Below, piece after piece: positions 18,126 to 26,398 of a stretch of DNA of 64,000 nucleotides. The stretch covers positions 1 to 64,000 of the forward strand of contig DATBLC010000172.1 of the NCBI GenBank assembly GCA_036555515.1, written 5' to 3'. The stretch's first letter is position 1. The number at the start of each line of letters is the position of its first letter. The position numbers were made by a program, and so were the translations under genes. The notes under the pieces are model-generated. The model was given only the letters and a program-made list of their open reading frames with translations, ran no database searches and was not told where the DNA came from. This DNA comes from DATACQ01 sp036555515. GTDB lineage: Bacteria; Desulfobacterota; Binatia; UBA9968.

Positions 18126-18950
18126 TCAATGGTGCTCTATGACTGAGCCGCTCACGGCCACAACGACCACGCCCAGGCGAGATGCTTCCCGCAAAAGCTC
18201 ATCCCGTTCCAGTAAAATGGTTTTCCCCGCTTCTACGGCCAACACCGCGCCTTTCACCGCGTAGAGATTCTTGATCGTGTCCACCCCCACCGCGGGCACA
18301 TCGAAGCGAAGGTCCTGTCCGGGCTTGCTGACCTTTACCACCACGCAGCCGGAGCGGGCTATGTTGCCGCCGCGCTCAATGGCCGCATCGGTGCCTTCCA
18401 CCGCTTCCACCGCGACGACCACGGCATCCTTTATGACAACTGTCTGGCCGATTCCCAAACCGCCGATCTGCTTCGCCACATGAAATCCCAGGCGGATATC
18501 GCCCCACTGCGAGGCATTGGGAGCTCGCGGCGTCAAAACTCCTTCTCCGGCCACAATGTGCGGCAGACACAATGTCGATTCCAAGACCGTGATGCCCTCC
18601 CGCGCCAGTTCATCGGCGACGCCGCGCAACAGCGCGTCATCTTCGCGGCTCTTGAGCCGCGCCAAGAACGTTATGCCGCGCAGGTCCGGCCTAAAGTTGG
18701 CAAATAGCTTGACCTTGCGGATGCCTCCCGCCATCACGGCTTGGCTCACTCCGGCATCTTTGAAAGTCTCTATAATTTTGCCGAGCTGGCCGACATGGAT
18801 CCAGATTACCTCGTCGGCCAGGCGCTCAATCTCCTCTGGAGTTTCACCGCGGTGCGCCACGGCGACGACCGTATAGCCCTCCCGTTTGGCCTCCGCGGCG
18901 AAAAGCAATGGAAATTTGCCGTTGCCGGCGATCAAACCGAGCTTCTTCAC
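18126..18950 (-). CDS. lpxI: UDP-2,3-diacylglucosamine pyrophosphatase LpxI (DUF1009)
   Basis: Cleaves UDP-2,3-diacylglucosamine to lipid X, the step done by the unrelated LpxH in Enterobacteria. KKLGLIAGNGKFPLL opens the family N-terminus; AVMAGGIRK, the LKSREDDALLR region, ARSGCVVVKVSKPGQD and FDVPAVGVDTI are conserved LpxI features. I prefer the GTG at 18950, which gives the normal length of 274 residues; a GTG at 19019 would add 23 residues and overlap the lpxA stop. Its place directly after lpxA is the usual one. Confidence 0.9.
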   Translation of the reverse strand: MKKLGLIAGNGKFPLLFAAEAKREGYTVVAVAHRGETPEEIERLADEVIWIHVGQLGKIIETFKDAGVSQAVMAGGIRKVKLFANFRPDLRGITFLARLKSREDDALLRGVADELAREGITVLESTLCLPHIVAGEGVLTPRAPNASQWGDIRLGFHVAKQIGGLGIGQTVVIKDAVVVAVEAVEGTDAAIERGGNIARSGCVVVKVSKPGQDLRFDVPAVGVDTIKNLYAVKGAVLAVEAGKTILLERDELLREASRLGVVVVAVSGSVIEHH

Positions 18951-19002
18951 AGGCGACCGTTCGACCAGCCGGGAGATACGATTTTGAATAATGAGCTCAA
19001 GT

Positions 19003-19779
19003 CTAGCGACAGACGCCACGCTGCGAACTTTCGACGAAGGACACCAGCAAGTCGATCTCAGCTGAAGAAGGTATCTCGGCGCGCACCTTTTTAAGCGCGT
19101 CGACGGTTTTCATCTTGGACTGAAAAATGATCCGGTACGCCTTTTTTAGCTCGTCCACCTTCGCCGTGTCGAAGCCGCGCCGCCGGAGACCCTCAAGATT
19201 GAGCCCGCGCAGCCGAGCTCGGTCGCCGGTGGCATTGCAGAATGGCGGCACGTCTTTGGACACCATGGACCCCGCGCCGAGAATCGCGCTCGTACCGATT
19301 TTCACGAATTGATGGACACCGACCAATCCGCCCACGATTACATAGTCCTGAATTACGACATGGCCGCCGAGCGTCGCGCCATTGGCAATCACGTTGCGGT
19401 CGCCCAAAATACAGTCGTGCGCGATGTGGCAGTACATCATGAGAAGATTTCCATCGCCAACGCGGGTTACCATGCCGCCCCCGGTGGTACCGGGATTGAG
19501 CGAAACATACTCGCGGATGGTATTTCGATCGCCAATCAGCAACTCGCTCGGCTCGCCTTTGTACTTCAGGTCCTGCGGCTCGGAGCCGACGCTGGCGAAT
19601 GAAAATAACGTGTTGCCTGCCCCCAGGGTAGTGCGGCCCTGGACCACGACATGGGACTTGAGCTTCGTGCCCTTGCCGATCTTGACGCGGGGTCCAACGA
19701 CGCAATAGGGTCCTATTTCGACGTCGCCGGCGATTTCCGCCCGCTTATCGACGATGGCCGTCTCGTGAATTTCCGCCAT
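19003..19779 (-). CDS. lpxA: Acyl-ACP--UDP-N-acetylglucosamine O-acyltransferase
   Basis: First acylation of lipid A synthesis, made by a trimeric left-handed beta-helix. The hexapeptide repeats run from AEIAGDVEIGPYCVVG through ILGDRNVIANGATLGGHV. The catalytic histidine lies in MMYCHIAHDC; LVGVHQFVKIG and GLNLEGLRRRGFD begin the alpha-helical C-terminal domain. The start is the ATG of MAEIHETAIVD at 19779, giving 258 residues; the upstream extension of the frame overlaps fabZ and is shadow. It lies 20 bases downstream of fabZ in the standard lpxD-fabZ-lpxA order. Confidence 0.95.
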   Translation of the reverse strand: MAEIHETAIVDKRAEIAGDVEIGPYCVVGPRVKIGKGTKLKSHVVVQGRTTLGAGNTLFSFASVGSEPQDLKYKGEPSELLIGDRNTIREYVSLNPGTTGGGMVTRVGDGNLLMMYCHIAHDCILGDRNVIANGATLGGHVVIQDYVIVGGLVGVHQFVKIGTSAILGAGSMVSKDVPPFCNATGDRARLRGLNLEGLRRRGFDTAKVDELKKAYRIIFQSKMKTVDALKKVRAEIPSSAEIDLLVSFVESSQRGVCR

Positions 19780-19799
19780 GCAGCCGCTCCAACCGCCGG

Positions 19800-20237
19800 C
19801 TACTTCATTTCGACTTCCATGGCGGAAATCTCCGCCTGCGCTGCCACCTTGCCTTCCACCAACGCCACTCCCTGCATTTTCCAAAAGTCTCCGCGCCGTT
19901 TGACCAGCTCCACCTCCATGCGCAACTGATCTCCCGGCTCCACGGGCCGCTTAAATTTGACCTTGTCAAGGCCGGTGAGCACGAAGACCTTGTTATCTTC
20001 CATACCGCCGCGCGCGTTGTGCACCAGGATCGCGGCGAGCTGAGCCATCGCCTCGCACACTAGCACGCCAGGCATCACAGGGTGGTTGGGAAAGTGGCCC
20101 TGAAAAAAATTTTCATTGAAGGTGACGTTCTTGAAGCCGACGATCTTTTCGCTTCCTTGGATCTCGCCGATACGGTCGACCAGTAGAAACGGATAGCGGT
20201 GCGGAAGGTATTTGAAGATTTCTTTAATGTCTAACAT
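19800..20237 (-). CDS. fabZ: 3-hydroxyacyl-ACP dehydratase
   Basis: A 145-residue hot-dog-fold dehydratase that competes with LpxA and LpxD for 3-hydroxyacyl-ACP, balancing membrane fatty acids against lipid A. HRYPFLLVDRI, then QGHFPNHPVMPGVL with the catalytic histidine, and CEAMAQ with the catalytic glutamate, are all present. The spacing is 6 bases to lpxD and 20 to lpxA, so it is co-transcribed. Confidence 0.95.
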   Translation of the reverse strand: MLDIKEIFKYLPHRYPFLLVDRIGEIQGSEKIVGFKNVTFNENFFQGHFPNHPVMPGVLVCEAMAQLAAILVHNARGGMEDNKVFVLTGLDKVKFKRPVEPGDQLRMEVELVKRRGDFWKMQGVALVEGKVAAQAEISAMEVEMK

Positions 20238-20243
20238 CGTTGT

Positions 20244-21305
20244 TTATCCCTTTTCGCTTCGCCTCAGCAAATCGGCGATTTTTCGCTCCAGACGGCGGGT
20301 GAGCGCCCACAGTTCCGGTAACTTAGGCAGCAGGATCATGACTTTGAGCCATTCCTGGTGCGGCGCGGCGTGAAGGCCGCTCGATACTTTTACGCCCGCG
20401 GGCACCGAACGGCCGACGCCCGATTGTGGCCCGATCACAGCCTCGTCACCGATTTCGAGATGATTCACCACTCCCACCTGGCCCGCCAACGTTACATTCT
20501 TACCAATGCGCGTGCTCCCGGCGATCCCCACCTGGGCGGCGATGAGGCTATTTTCACCGACCACGACGTTGTGCCCAATCTGCACGAGATTGTCGAGCTT
20601 GGCGCCGCGGCCGATCACCGTGCAGCCAAAAGTAGCCCGGTCCACCGCGGCATTGGCGCCGATCTCAACGTCGTCCTGAATTTCAACCCTACCGGCCTGG
20701 GGAATTTTCGTTAGCTCAGCGCCGCGACCGGCGTAGCCGAACCCGTCACTTCCAATTACCGCCCCGGCGTGAATAATCACGCGGTTTCCTAATTTGCAGC
20801 CGTACCGAACCACGACGTTAGGGTGCAACTCACAGTCAGCACCGACCTCCACCCCTTCCCCTAAAAACACCCCCGGATAAAGCACCGTGCGCGCGCCCAC
20901 CCGTGCATCCTTGCTGACGAATGCGTGAGGGAAAACGGTCACGTTGGCGCCGAGGGTCGCTTGGCTATCGATATAGGCCAACGGACTTATGCCGGACGCC
21001 AAACGGGGAGCCGGATTAAATAGTTGATGAATCTTTGCGAATGCGAGATAGGGGTCGGCGACTTCGAGATAGTTCTTACATCGCGAATTGGACGGGCGCT
21101 CAACCATATCGGGAGCGACGATCACGGCGCTGGCCCGGCATACGTCCAGATAAGCGCAATAACGCGGATTCGCTAGAAAAGTGATCTCGCCCGGCCCGGC
21201 ATCCTCGATGGCCGCAACCCGGTGAATTTTTACCGCTCCATCCCCAACAACCTCCCCTCCGACTTCCCGGGCCAATTCCGCGAGTGTCTTAACTGGCGGC
21301 GTCAC
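20244..21305 (-). CDS. lpxD: UDP-3-O-(3-hydroxyacyl)glucosamine N-acyltransferase
   Basis: A 353-residue N-acyltransferase, third step of lipid A synthesis. It has the N-terminal LpxD uridine-binding domain (LAELAREVGGEVVGD, then ITFLANPRY) followed by hexapeptide repeats (ATLGANVTVFPHAFV through IGPQSGVGRSVPAGV). Catalytic histidines are expected at LVQIGHNVVVGENS and VNHLEIGDE. The GTG start overlaps the skp stop by four bases (GTGA), a sign of translational coupling. Confidence 0.95.
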   Translation of the reverse strand: MTPPVKTLAELAREVGGEVVGDGAVKIHRVAAIEDAGPGEITFLANPRYCAYLDVCRASAVIVAPDMVERPSNSRCKNYLEVADPYLAFAKIHQLFNPAPRLASGISPLAYIDSQATLGANVTVFPHAFVSKDARVGARTVLYPGVFLGEGVEVGADCELHPNVVVRYGCKLGNRVIIHAGAVIGSDGFGYAGRGAELTKIPQAGRVEIQDDVEIGANAAVDRATFGCTVIGRGAKLDNLVQIGHNVVVGENSLIAAQVGIAGSTRIGKNVTLAGQVGVVNHLEIGDEAVIGPQSGVGRSVPAGVKVSSGLHAAPHQEWLKVMILLPKLPELWALTRRLERKIADLLRRSEKG

Positions 21306-21814
21306 TTGGTTTTTGTGCGGCTATTGTAGGTTTCGATCACCTTGCTGGTTATGTCGATGGCCTGGTCGTTATACAAGATCTGGGAGCGCTCGAAGATCAG
21401 CGTAAACTTTTCAGACTTGCCGATGTCGGTGACGATTTGCTGGAGCTCTTTCAGAATATCGCCGGTCAATTCACCTTCCTTCTGGCGCAGGTCCTGTTGG
21501 TGGTCTCCCATGGTGCGCTGGTACTGCACATAACGTCGTTGCAAGTCCGCCTCCAAATTCCGCCTCTCGTCATCCTTCAGCAGCGGTCCTTTCTTGTCGA
21601 GATCGGCCTTTAGCCTTTCAAGCTCCTGCTTTTCCTTGAGTAGATCAGATTCGGCCTTTTTAACTTGGGCTTCGAAGCGTGCTTTGGCTTTTTTGCCAGA
21701 CGCGGACTCCATGATTGCCCGCTGGAGATCGATAAATCCGATCTTTACCCTCTCCTGCGCCGCGACCAGAGCCGGCGACAAGGCAAGCACGACCAACACC
21801 AGCCAATACTTCAC
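21302..21814 (-). CDS. skp: OmpH/Skp-family periplasmic chaperone
   Basis: A 170-residue periplasmic chaperone that holds unfolded outer-membrane proteins for the BAM machine. I use the GTG at 21814 because GGAGG sits seven bases before it and it begins directly with the signal peptide (WLVLVVLALSPALVAAQ). The mature protein starts with IGFIDLQRAIMES, followed by a long charged coiled coil (SDLLKEKQELERLKADLD and following) forming the tentacles of the trimer. It lies between bamA and lpxD as in most proteobacteria. Confidence 0.93.
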   Translation of the reverse strand: MKYWLVLVVLALSPALVAAQERVKIGFIDLQRAIMESASGKKAKARFEAQVKKAESDLLKEKQELERLKADLDKKGPLLKDDERRNLEADLQRRYVQYQRTMGDHQQDLRQKEGELTGDILKELQQIVTDIGKSEKFTLIFERSQILYNDQAIDITSKVIETYNSRTKTK

Positions 21815-21872
21815 ATGCACCTCCGATGAATTGATTAACGCCTGTCTGCCAATTACGGGGTAATCAGTACGA

Positions 21873-24281
21873 TCACTGGCTACCGATGGAAAAGCCGATG
21901 ACAGAAGTGTCATCGCCAGGCTGTTTACTGAGCGGAAAGCCGAGCTCTACGCGAAGAGGACCGAAAGGAGACATCCAACGTCCACCGACACCCACCGACT
22001 GCCTGAAATCTGACAGGCTAAAATCACTTGCATTAAATGCGTTACCCATGTCGAAGAAGGCAACGCCTCTTAAGCCATACTGCTCCATGACGGGAAACAG
22101 AATTTCAGCGCTGAAGAACGCCGATTTATCGCCGCCGATCACATCGCTGGTATTCGTGCACGTCTCCGTGCCTGAGTCGTCCGCCACGCAGCTCTCAGCT
22201 TTTGGACCAATACTGCGCTCGGCGAAACCGCGCACGGAGTTCATGCCGCCGAGAAAGTATCTCTCGAACAGAGGGAGCTCGCTCGAATCGGAGGTCTTGC
22301 CAAAGCCGATTCCGTAGCCCAATCCCCCGCCAAGTGACAACACATACGCGCCGCCCCAGTTCGGGTCTTTGAGTAATGGATAATACCAGCGCCCGGTCAG
22401 ATCCGCTTTGAGAAAGCGATTATCGCCGCCCAACCCCGCAGTCTTGACTAAAAACGCGGACTTGGCGCCCTCCGTGGGATTGAAGAAATGATCGCGGCTG
22501 TCGTAGCTAATTCCCGGAGTAACCGCACTGGTTAACGAACTGCCTTTTTCGTCTTGTATGGATTGTGACGCTCCGGCATCGACTCCGTTGATCGTCTCAC
22601 GCGTCAGTTCGTAGGACACGCCGCCGCGCATATAATCCAAGATTGTCGGCGCAGAGTCTTCCGGGAGCTCGTCCGAGCCGGGCGCCCGCGCGCTCTTGCC
22701 AAAAAACGGCAGCGAAGCATATTTTAGCGGATAGCTTGTGTTGACGCCAAATCCCAAGCGTCGCTCGTCGAAGGCATTGTACTCGCGCATGGTGTTAAAA
22801 GCATCGAAGCCCATCGATAGACGGCTGTCGTTCACATAAGGCTCATTAAAGCTGAAGATAAAATCCTGCCGAGTGGAGCCGATGCTGAAATTGCCGCTGA
22901 CGCCTTGGCCGCGTCCAAAAAAATTCTTCTCCGCGACGGAGGCGTTGAAAATAAAACCATCGCCGCTGCTATACCCCGCCCCGAGGGTGAACGTCCCCGT
23001 CGCTCCTTCTTTAACATCGACGTGCAGATCGACGGTATCGGGTTGCTCGGTCTTTTTGGTAGTTAATTGCACGTCCTCGAAATAGCCGGTGCGCTGCAGG
23101 GCATTGCGGCTCTGGGTGATTCTGTTGCTGGAAAAAAGCTCCTGCTCGGTGGCAAGCAATTCACGGCGCACGACGTTATCCCGGGTCTTGTTATTCCCCG
23201 CGACCAGCACCCTGTTGAAATACACCGGAGGCCCGCGGGTGACGATCAAAGCGATATCGACATTCTTGTCCTGCGCGTTCACGTTGGTCACCGGATCCAC
23301 TTGAGCAAACGCAAATCCCTTGTTCATATACATTTCAGAGAGCGACGTGATGTCCTCGCGCAGCCGGCTACCGCGAAAAATTTGGCCGCTGGTGATCTTG
23401 ACCTTTTTCAAGATTTCTTTGCCGTCTACGATGAGATCTCCGCCGATTTCTACTTTGCCGACGCGGTATTGGTCGCCTTCGTGGACCCGGATCACGACCT
23501 CCAAACCATCCCGCGCCCGCAACACCACCGGATCATCGAATTTATGATCGATATATCCATGATCCAGATAGTGGTTGGCCAGGATCGCCATGTCGTTCGT
23601 CAACATATCGCGGTCCAGCACCCCGCGGTTAGTAACCAACGAAAGAATCGATTCCTCTTTAGTTGCCATCAAATCCTTGAGGTCGCTTTCGCTGAAGGTT
23701 TTGTTGCCTTCAAAAGAGATCCGTTTGATCAACAGCCGCGCCCCTTCCAGCACGTCAAGCACTACAACCGCCTGGTTATTGGCTTCCGTTGTGACCGCAT
23801 AGTCTATCCGCGCGTTGACGTAGCCTTGGTCGCTGTAAAGTTTTCTGACTTTCTCAACGCCTTCGATGACCTTGCCGCGGTCAAGCACCGAGCGCGGAAC
23901 TATCCCAAACGCGGTATCGATCTTTTCCTTGCCTAACTGGGAGTTGCCTTGGATCTTAACTTCGCGGACATAGGGTTTCTCTTTTACCGCGTAGGTCAGG
24001 ATGCCGTCGGCGGAAAGCTCGGCGCGCACATCGTCAAAATATCCCATGCGAAAGATCGCTTTGACATCCTGTTCGACAACGCTCGGGTCATACAACGCGC
24101 CGCCGCGGCTCTTCACGTGCAACCTGATACCTTCGTCCTCGACACGCACGTTGCCGGAAATTTTGACGTCTTTAAGCGTGACTCTCTCTTGTGCGCGCGC
24201 CGGCAGTCGAGCGATCCCAATCATAACGACCAGCAGTAATAAGACCACGGCGGCTCTGGCTAGACGAGATTTAGGTTTCAT
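21873..24281 (-). CDS. bamA: Outer membrane protein assembly factor BamA
   Basis: An 802-residue Omp85 protein that inserts beta-barrels into the outer membrane. After a signal peptide (AAVVLLLLVVMIGIARLPARAQ) come five POTRA repeats in about residues 33-430, e.g. VTLKDVKISGNVRVED, REVKIQGNSQLGKEKID, IKRISFEGNKTFSES and YRVGKVEIGGD. The C-terminal barrel includes FLGGMNSVRGFAERSIGP, the family's VRGF loop, and GVGGRWMSPFGPLRVELGFPL. The protein ends GFSIGSQ, so it lacks the terminal aromatic residue usual in outer-membrane barrels, while the IGFSIG strand itself is intact. It is central in the lolCD-bamA-skp-lpxD cluster. Confidence 0.96.
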   Translation of the reverse strand: MKPKSRLARAAVVLLLLVVMIGIARLPARAQERVTLKDVKISGNVRVEDEGIRLHVKSRGGALYDPSVVEQDVKAIFRMGYFDDVRAELSADGILTYAVKEKPYVREVKIQGNSQLGKEKIDTAFGIVPRSVLDRGKVIEGVEKVRKLYSDQGYVNARIDYAVTTEANNQAVVVLDVLEGARLLIKRISFEGNKTFSESDLKDLMATKEESILSLVTNRGVLDRDMLTNDMAILANHYLDHGYIDHKFDDPVVLRARDGLEVVIRVHEGDQYRVGKVEIGGDLIVDGKEILKKVKITSGQIFRGSRLREDITSLSEMYMNKGFAFAQVDPVTNVNAQDKNVDIALIVTRGPPVYFNRVLVAGNNKTRDNVVRRELLATEQELFSSNRITQSRNALQRTGYFEDVQLTTKKTEQPDTVDLHVDVKEGATGTFTLGAGYSSGDGFIFNASVAEKNFFGRGQGVSGNFSIGSTRQDFIFSFNEPYVNDSRLSMGFDAFNTMREYNAFDERRLGFGVNTSYPLKYASLPFFGKSARAPGSDELPEDSAPTILDYMRGGVSYELTRETINGVDAGASQSIQDEKGSSLTSAVTPGISYDSRDHFFNPTEGAKSAFLVKTAGLGGDNRFLKADLTGRWYYPLLKDPNWGGAYVLSLGGGLGYGIGFGKTSDSSELPLFERYFLGGMNSVRGFAERSIGPKAESCVADDSGTETCTNTSDVIGGDKSAFFSAEILFPVMEQYGLRGVAFFDMGNAFNASDFSLSDFRQSVGVGGRWMSPFGPLRVELGFPLSKQPGDDTSVIGFSIGSQ

Positions 24282-24382
24282 TCTGGAGCGCGGATCATGC
24301 GGCCAATGATATGCGATTTAAACTCCTAAATTATTTAACAAATTACATTACTTTTGTAAAGCAAATCACGCTTCAGCTCGCT

Positions 24383-25066
24383 TCAGCTATTCAACGGGGT
24401 AAGCTTTCCGACCTTCAGTTCGACCTGCCGGCCGATCTTGCGGGCGAACTCCCGGTTATGGGTCGCGACGATCAGGGCTATGCCCTGGTCGCGATTTAAC
24501 CTAAATAGCAGTTGCTGGACCTCGTCGCCGATGCGCAGATCCAAAGACCCGGTGGGTTCGTCGGCCAAGACCAGCTTCGGCTGCAGGATTACGGAACGGG
24601 CCACGGCGACGCGCTGCTGCTCCCCGCCAGATAGCCGGCCGGGCCGGTGGCTCATGCGGTCCTTGAGGCCGACCATCTCGAGCAACGTCTCCGCTCGCCG
24701 CTTCGCCGATTCCGGCGCCACGCCCTGGATGAGGGCCGGAAACATGACGTTTTCCAGGGCGGAGAAATCGGGCAACAGATAGTGAAACTGAAAGATGAAG
24801 CCGATTTCCCGATTGCGAAATTCAGACAGCGCCGCTTCATCAGCCATGGGAAGCTCGTTGCCGCGGTAGAGAATCTCGCCGCTGGTGGGGCGATCCAGGG
24901 TGCCGATAATATGCAGTAGCGTACTCTTGCCGACGCCGGATTCCCCGATCACCGCCAGCCGCTCGCCCTCCTCAAGCTCGAGATCCACGCCTTGCAGAAC
25001 CTGAATAGTGCTTCCCCCTTCGGTGAAGGATTTGTGCAGACCCCGCACCGACAAGAGACTACTCAT
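24383..25066 (-). CDS. lolD: Lipoprotein-releasing ABC transporter ATPase
   Basis: A 227-residue ATPase that powers extraction of lipoproteins from the inner membrane. The Walker A motif is GESGVGKST, the Q-loop region IFQFHYLLPDFSALENV, the signature LSGGEQQRVAVAR, Walker B LVLADEPTGSLD, and the switch VATHNREFA. The start overlaps the end of lolC by eight bases. The EFGHYLLPDF/SALENV pattern distinguishes it from MacB ATPases. Confidence 0.93.
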   Translation of the reverse strand: MSSLLSVRGLHKSFTEGGSTIQVLQGVDLELEEGERLAVIGESGVGKSTLLHIIGTLDRPTSGEILYRGNELPMADEAALSEFRNREIGFIFQFHYLLPDFSALENVMFPALIQGVAPESAKRRAETLLEMVGLKDRMSHRPGRLSGGEQQRVAVARSVILQPKLVLADEPTGSLDLRIGDEVQQLLFRLNRDQGIALIVATHNREFARKIGRQVELKVGKLTPLNS

Positions 25067-26306
25067 AGCGGATGATTTCCACCGGGTCTAGTTTCGCCGC
25101 CTGGCGCGACGGATAAATACTGGCCAGAAGACAAACGACGCACGAGGCAACCGCAACGAGCAGAAAGTTGCCCCAGTAAACCCGCACCGGCACGGTGGAA
25201 ATTAGAAACATGCCCTCGGGCAATGCGAATTCGTACTGGGCAATAAGACCGCAGACAAGCAGCCCCAACAGCACTCCCAACGCCGTTCCGACCACCCCGA
25301 TAAAACAACCCTTGAACAGAAAAATTTTGCGGATGCTCTGCTGGGTCGCTCCCATCGAGCGCAGGATGGCGATGTCTTTTCGCTTTTCCATGACGACCAT
25401 GACGAGCGTCGAGACGATGTTAAAGGCACCCACGAGGATCATCAGCAAAAGGACCAGGAAATAAACCGTCTTCTCCAGTTCCAGCGCGGAAAAAAGATTC
25501 GGCCAAAGACGCGTCCAATCTTCCGCAAAATAAGGAAAGCCCAGTTGCCGTTGCAGGCGCTCCGCAACCGCGCGGGAATCCTTAACATCGCGGATTCTCA
25601 TTTCAATGTTGGTCGCCGCGCCTTCGAGATCGAAAAAACTTTGTGCCTCGGTCAGGCCCATGAAGACCACCGCGGAATCGATCTCGCTCATGCCGGTTTT
25701 CATGATGCCGATAACGACAAAGCGCCTGACCTTTGGGATGATCCCGATGGCGGTGGGGCTGCCCAATGGCGATACCACTTGCACCGGGCTTCCCTCGAAC
25801 ACGCCGAGCTGGGCCGCTAAACGTTCACCGAGTATGATGCCCGGCAATAACACCGTGCGCTCTTCCACCTGAATCGCATGCCGTGACTTGAGCGCCGCCA
25901 ATTTGCCCTTCAACAGATAGCGCTCAAGATCGACGACTTGATTGACCCGGTCGGGATCAACGCCGCGCACGACGACTCCTGAAACCCGCGTCCCGGATGT
26001 CAACATCACCTGGCCGTAGATCGTCGGCGCAGCGGCGACAATTTCCTTTTCCTGGCGCATTTGCCCAATGACCCGATCGTAATCGCGCATTGGATCCCCG
26101 GACTTCACCAGCGAGATATGCGCGTTGATACCCAGCAGACGGTCGCGCAAGGTTTCCTCGAAGCCGCTCATCACCGCCATTACGACGTTCAAGGTCATCA
26201 CACCGATCATCACTCCGAGCACGGAAATAACCGTGATCAAAGAAATGAAGGTTTCTTGCCGGCGCGCCCGCAAGTAACGCAGGCCGATGAAAAATTCGTA
26301 CCTCAT
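25059..26306 (-). CDS. lolC: Lipoprotein-releasing ABC transporter permease LolC/LolE
   Basis: A 415-residue permease with the LolCE layout: FIGLRYLRARRQETFISLIT at the N-terminus leading into TM1 (VISVLGVMIGVMTLNVVMAVM), a large periplasmic domain from about 50 to 270, and three C-terminal helices (LVLLLMILVGAFNIVSTLVMVVM, GCFIGVVGTALGVLLGLLVCG, GNFLLVAVASCVVCLLASIYP). Only one permease is present, so the complex is likely a homodimer of a LolF-like type rather than LolC plus LolE. Confidence 0.92.
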   Translation of the reverse strand: MRYEFFIGLRYLRARRQETFISLITVISVLGVMIGVMTLNVVMAVMSGFEETLRDRLLGINAHISLVKSGDPMRDYDRVIGQMRQEKEIVAAAPTIYGQVMLTSGTRVSGVVVRGVDPDRVNQVVDLERYLLKGKLAALKSRHAIQVEERTVLLPGIILGERLAAQLGVFEGSPVQVVSPLGSPTAIGIIPKVRRFVVIGIMKTGMSEIDSAVVFMGLTEAQSFFDLEGAATNIEMRIRDVKDSRAVAERLQRQLGFPYFAEDWTRLWPNLFSALELEKTVYFLVLLLMILVGAFNIVSTLVMVVMEKRKDIAILRSMGATQQSIRKIFLFKGCFIGVVGTALGVLLGLLVCGLIAQYEFALPEGMFLISTVPVRVYWGNFLLVAVASCVVCLLASIYPSRQAAKLDPVEIIRYE

Positions 26307-26318
26307 AACGAAGGCTTG

Positions 26319-26388
26319 AGTTCAAGGTTCAACGTTCAAAGTTCAAGGTTTTAGAGATTATTCTGTGACGTTTAACGTTGAACTTTGT
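26319..26388. repeat. GTTCAA-type inverted intergenic repeat
   Basis: A cluster of direct GTTCAA hexamers (GTTCAAGGTTCAACGTTCAA and more) followed, after about 25 bases, by the inverse form (AACGTTGAACTTTG), able to form an imperfect hairpin between lysS and lolC. One of at least five such sites in the window. Confidence 0.6.
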
Positions 26389-26398
26389 ACGCACCAGA

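Noticed and set aside
23067..23936. 289-codon frame opposite bamA
   Set aside because: Shadow of a highly coding region; composition is untypical and bamA is certain.
26319..26388. CRISPR-like array from GTTCAA units
   Set aside because: The units are six to ten bases, imperfect and inverted; there are no spacers of constant length and no cas genes.
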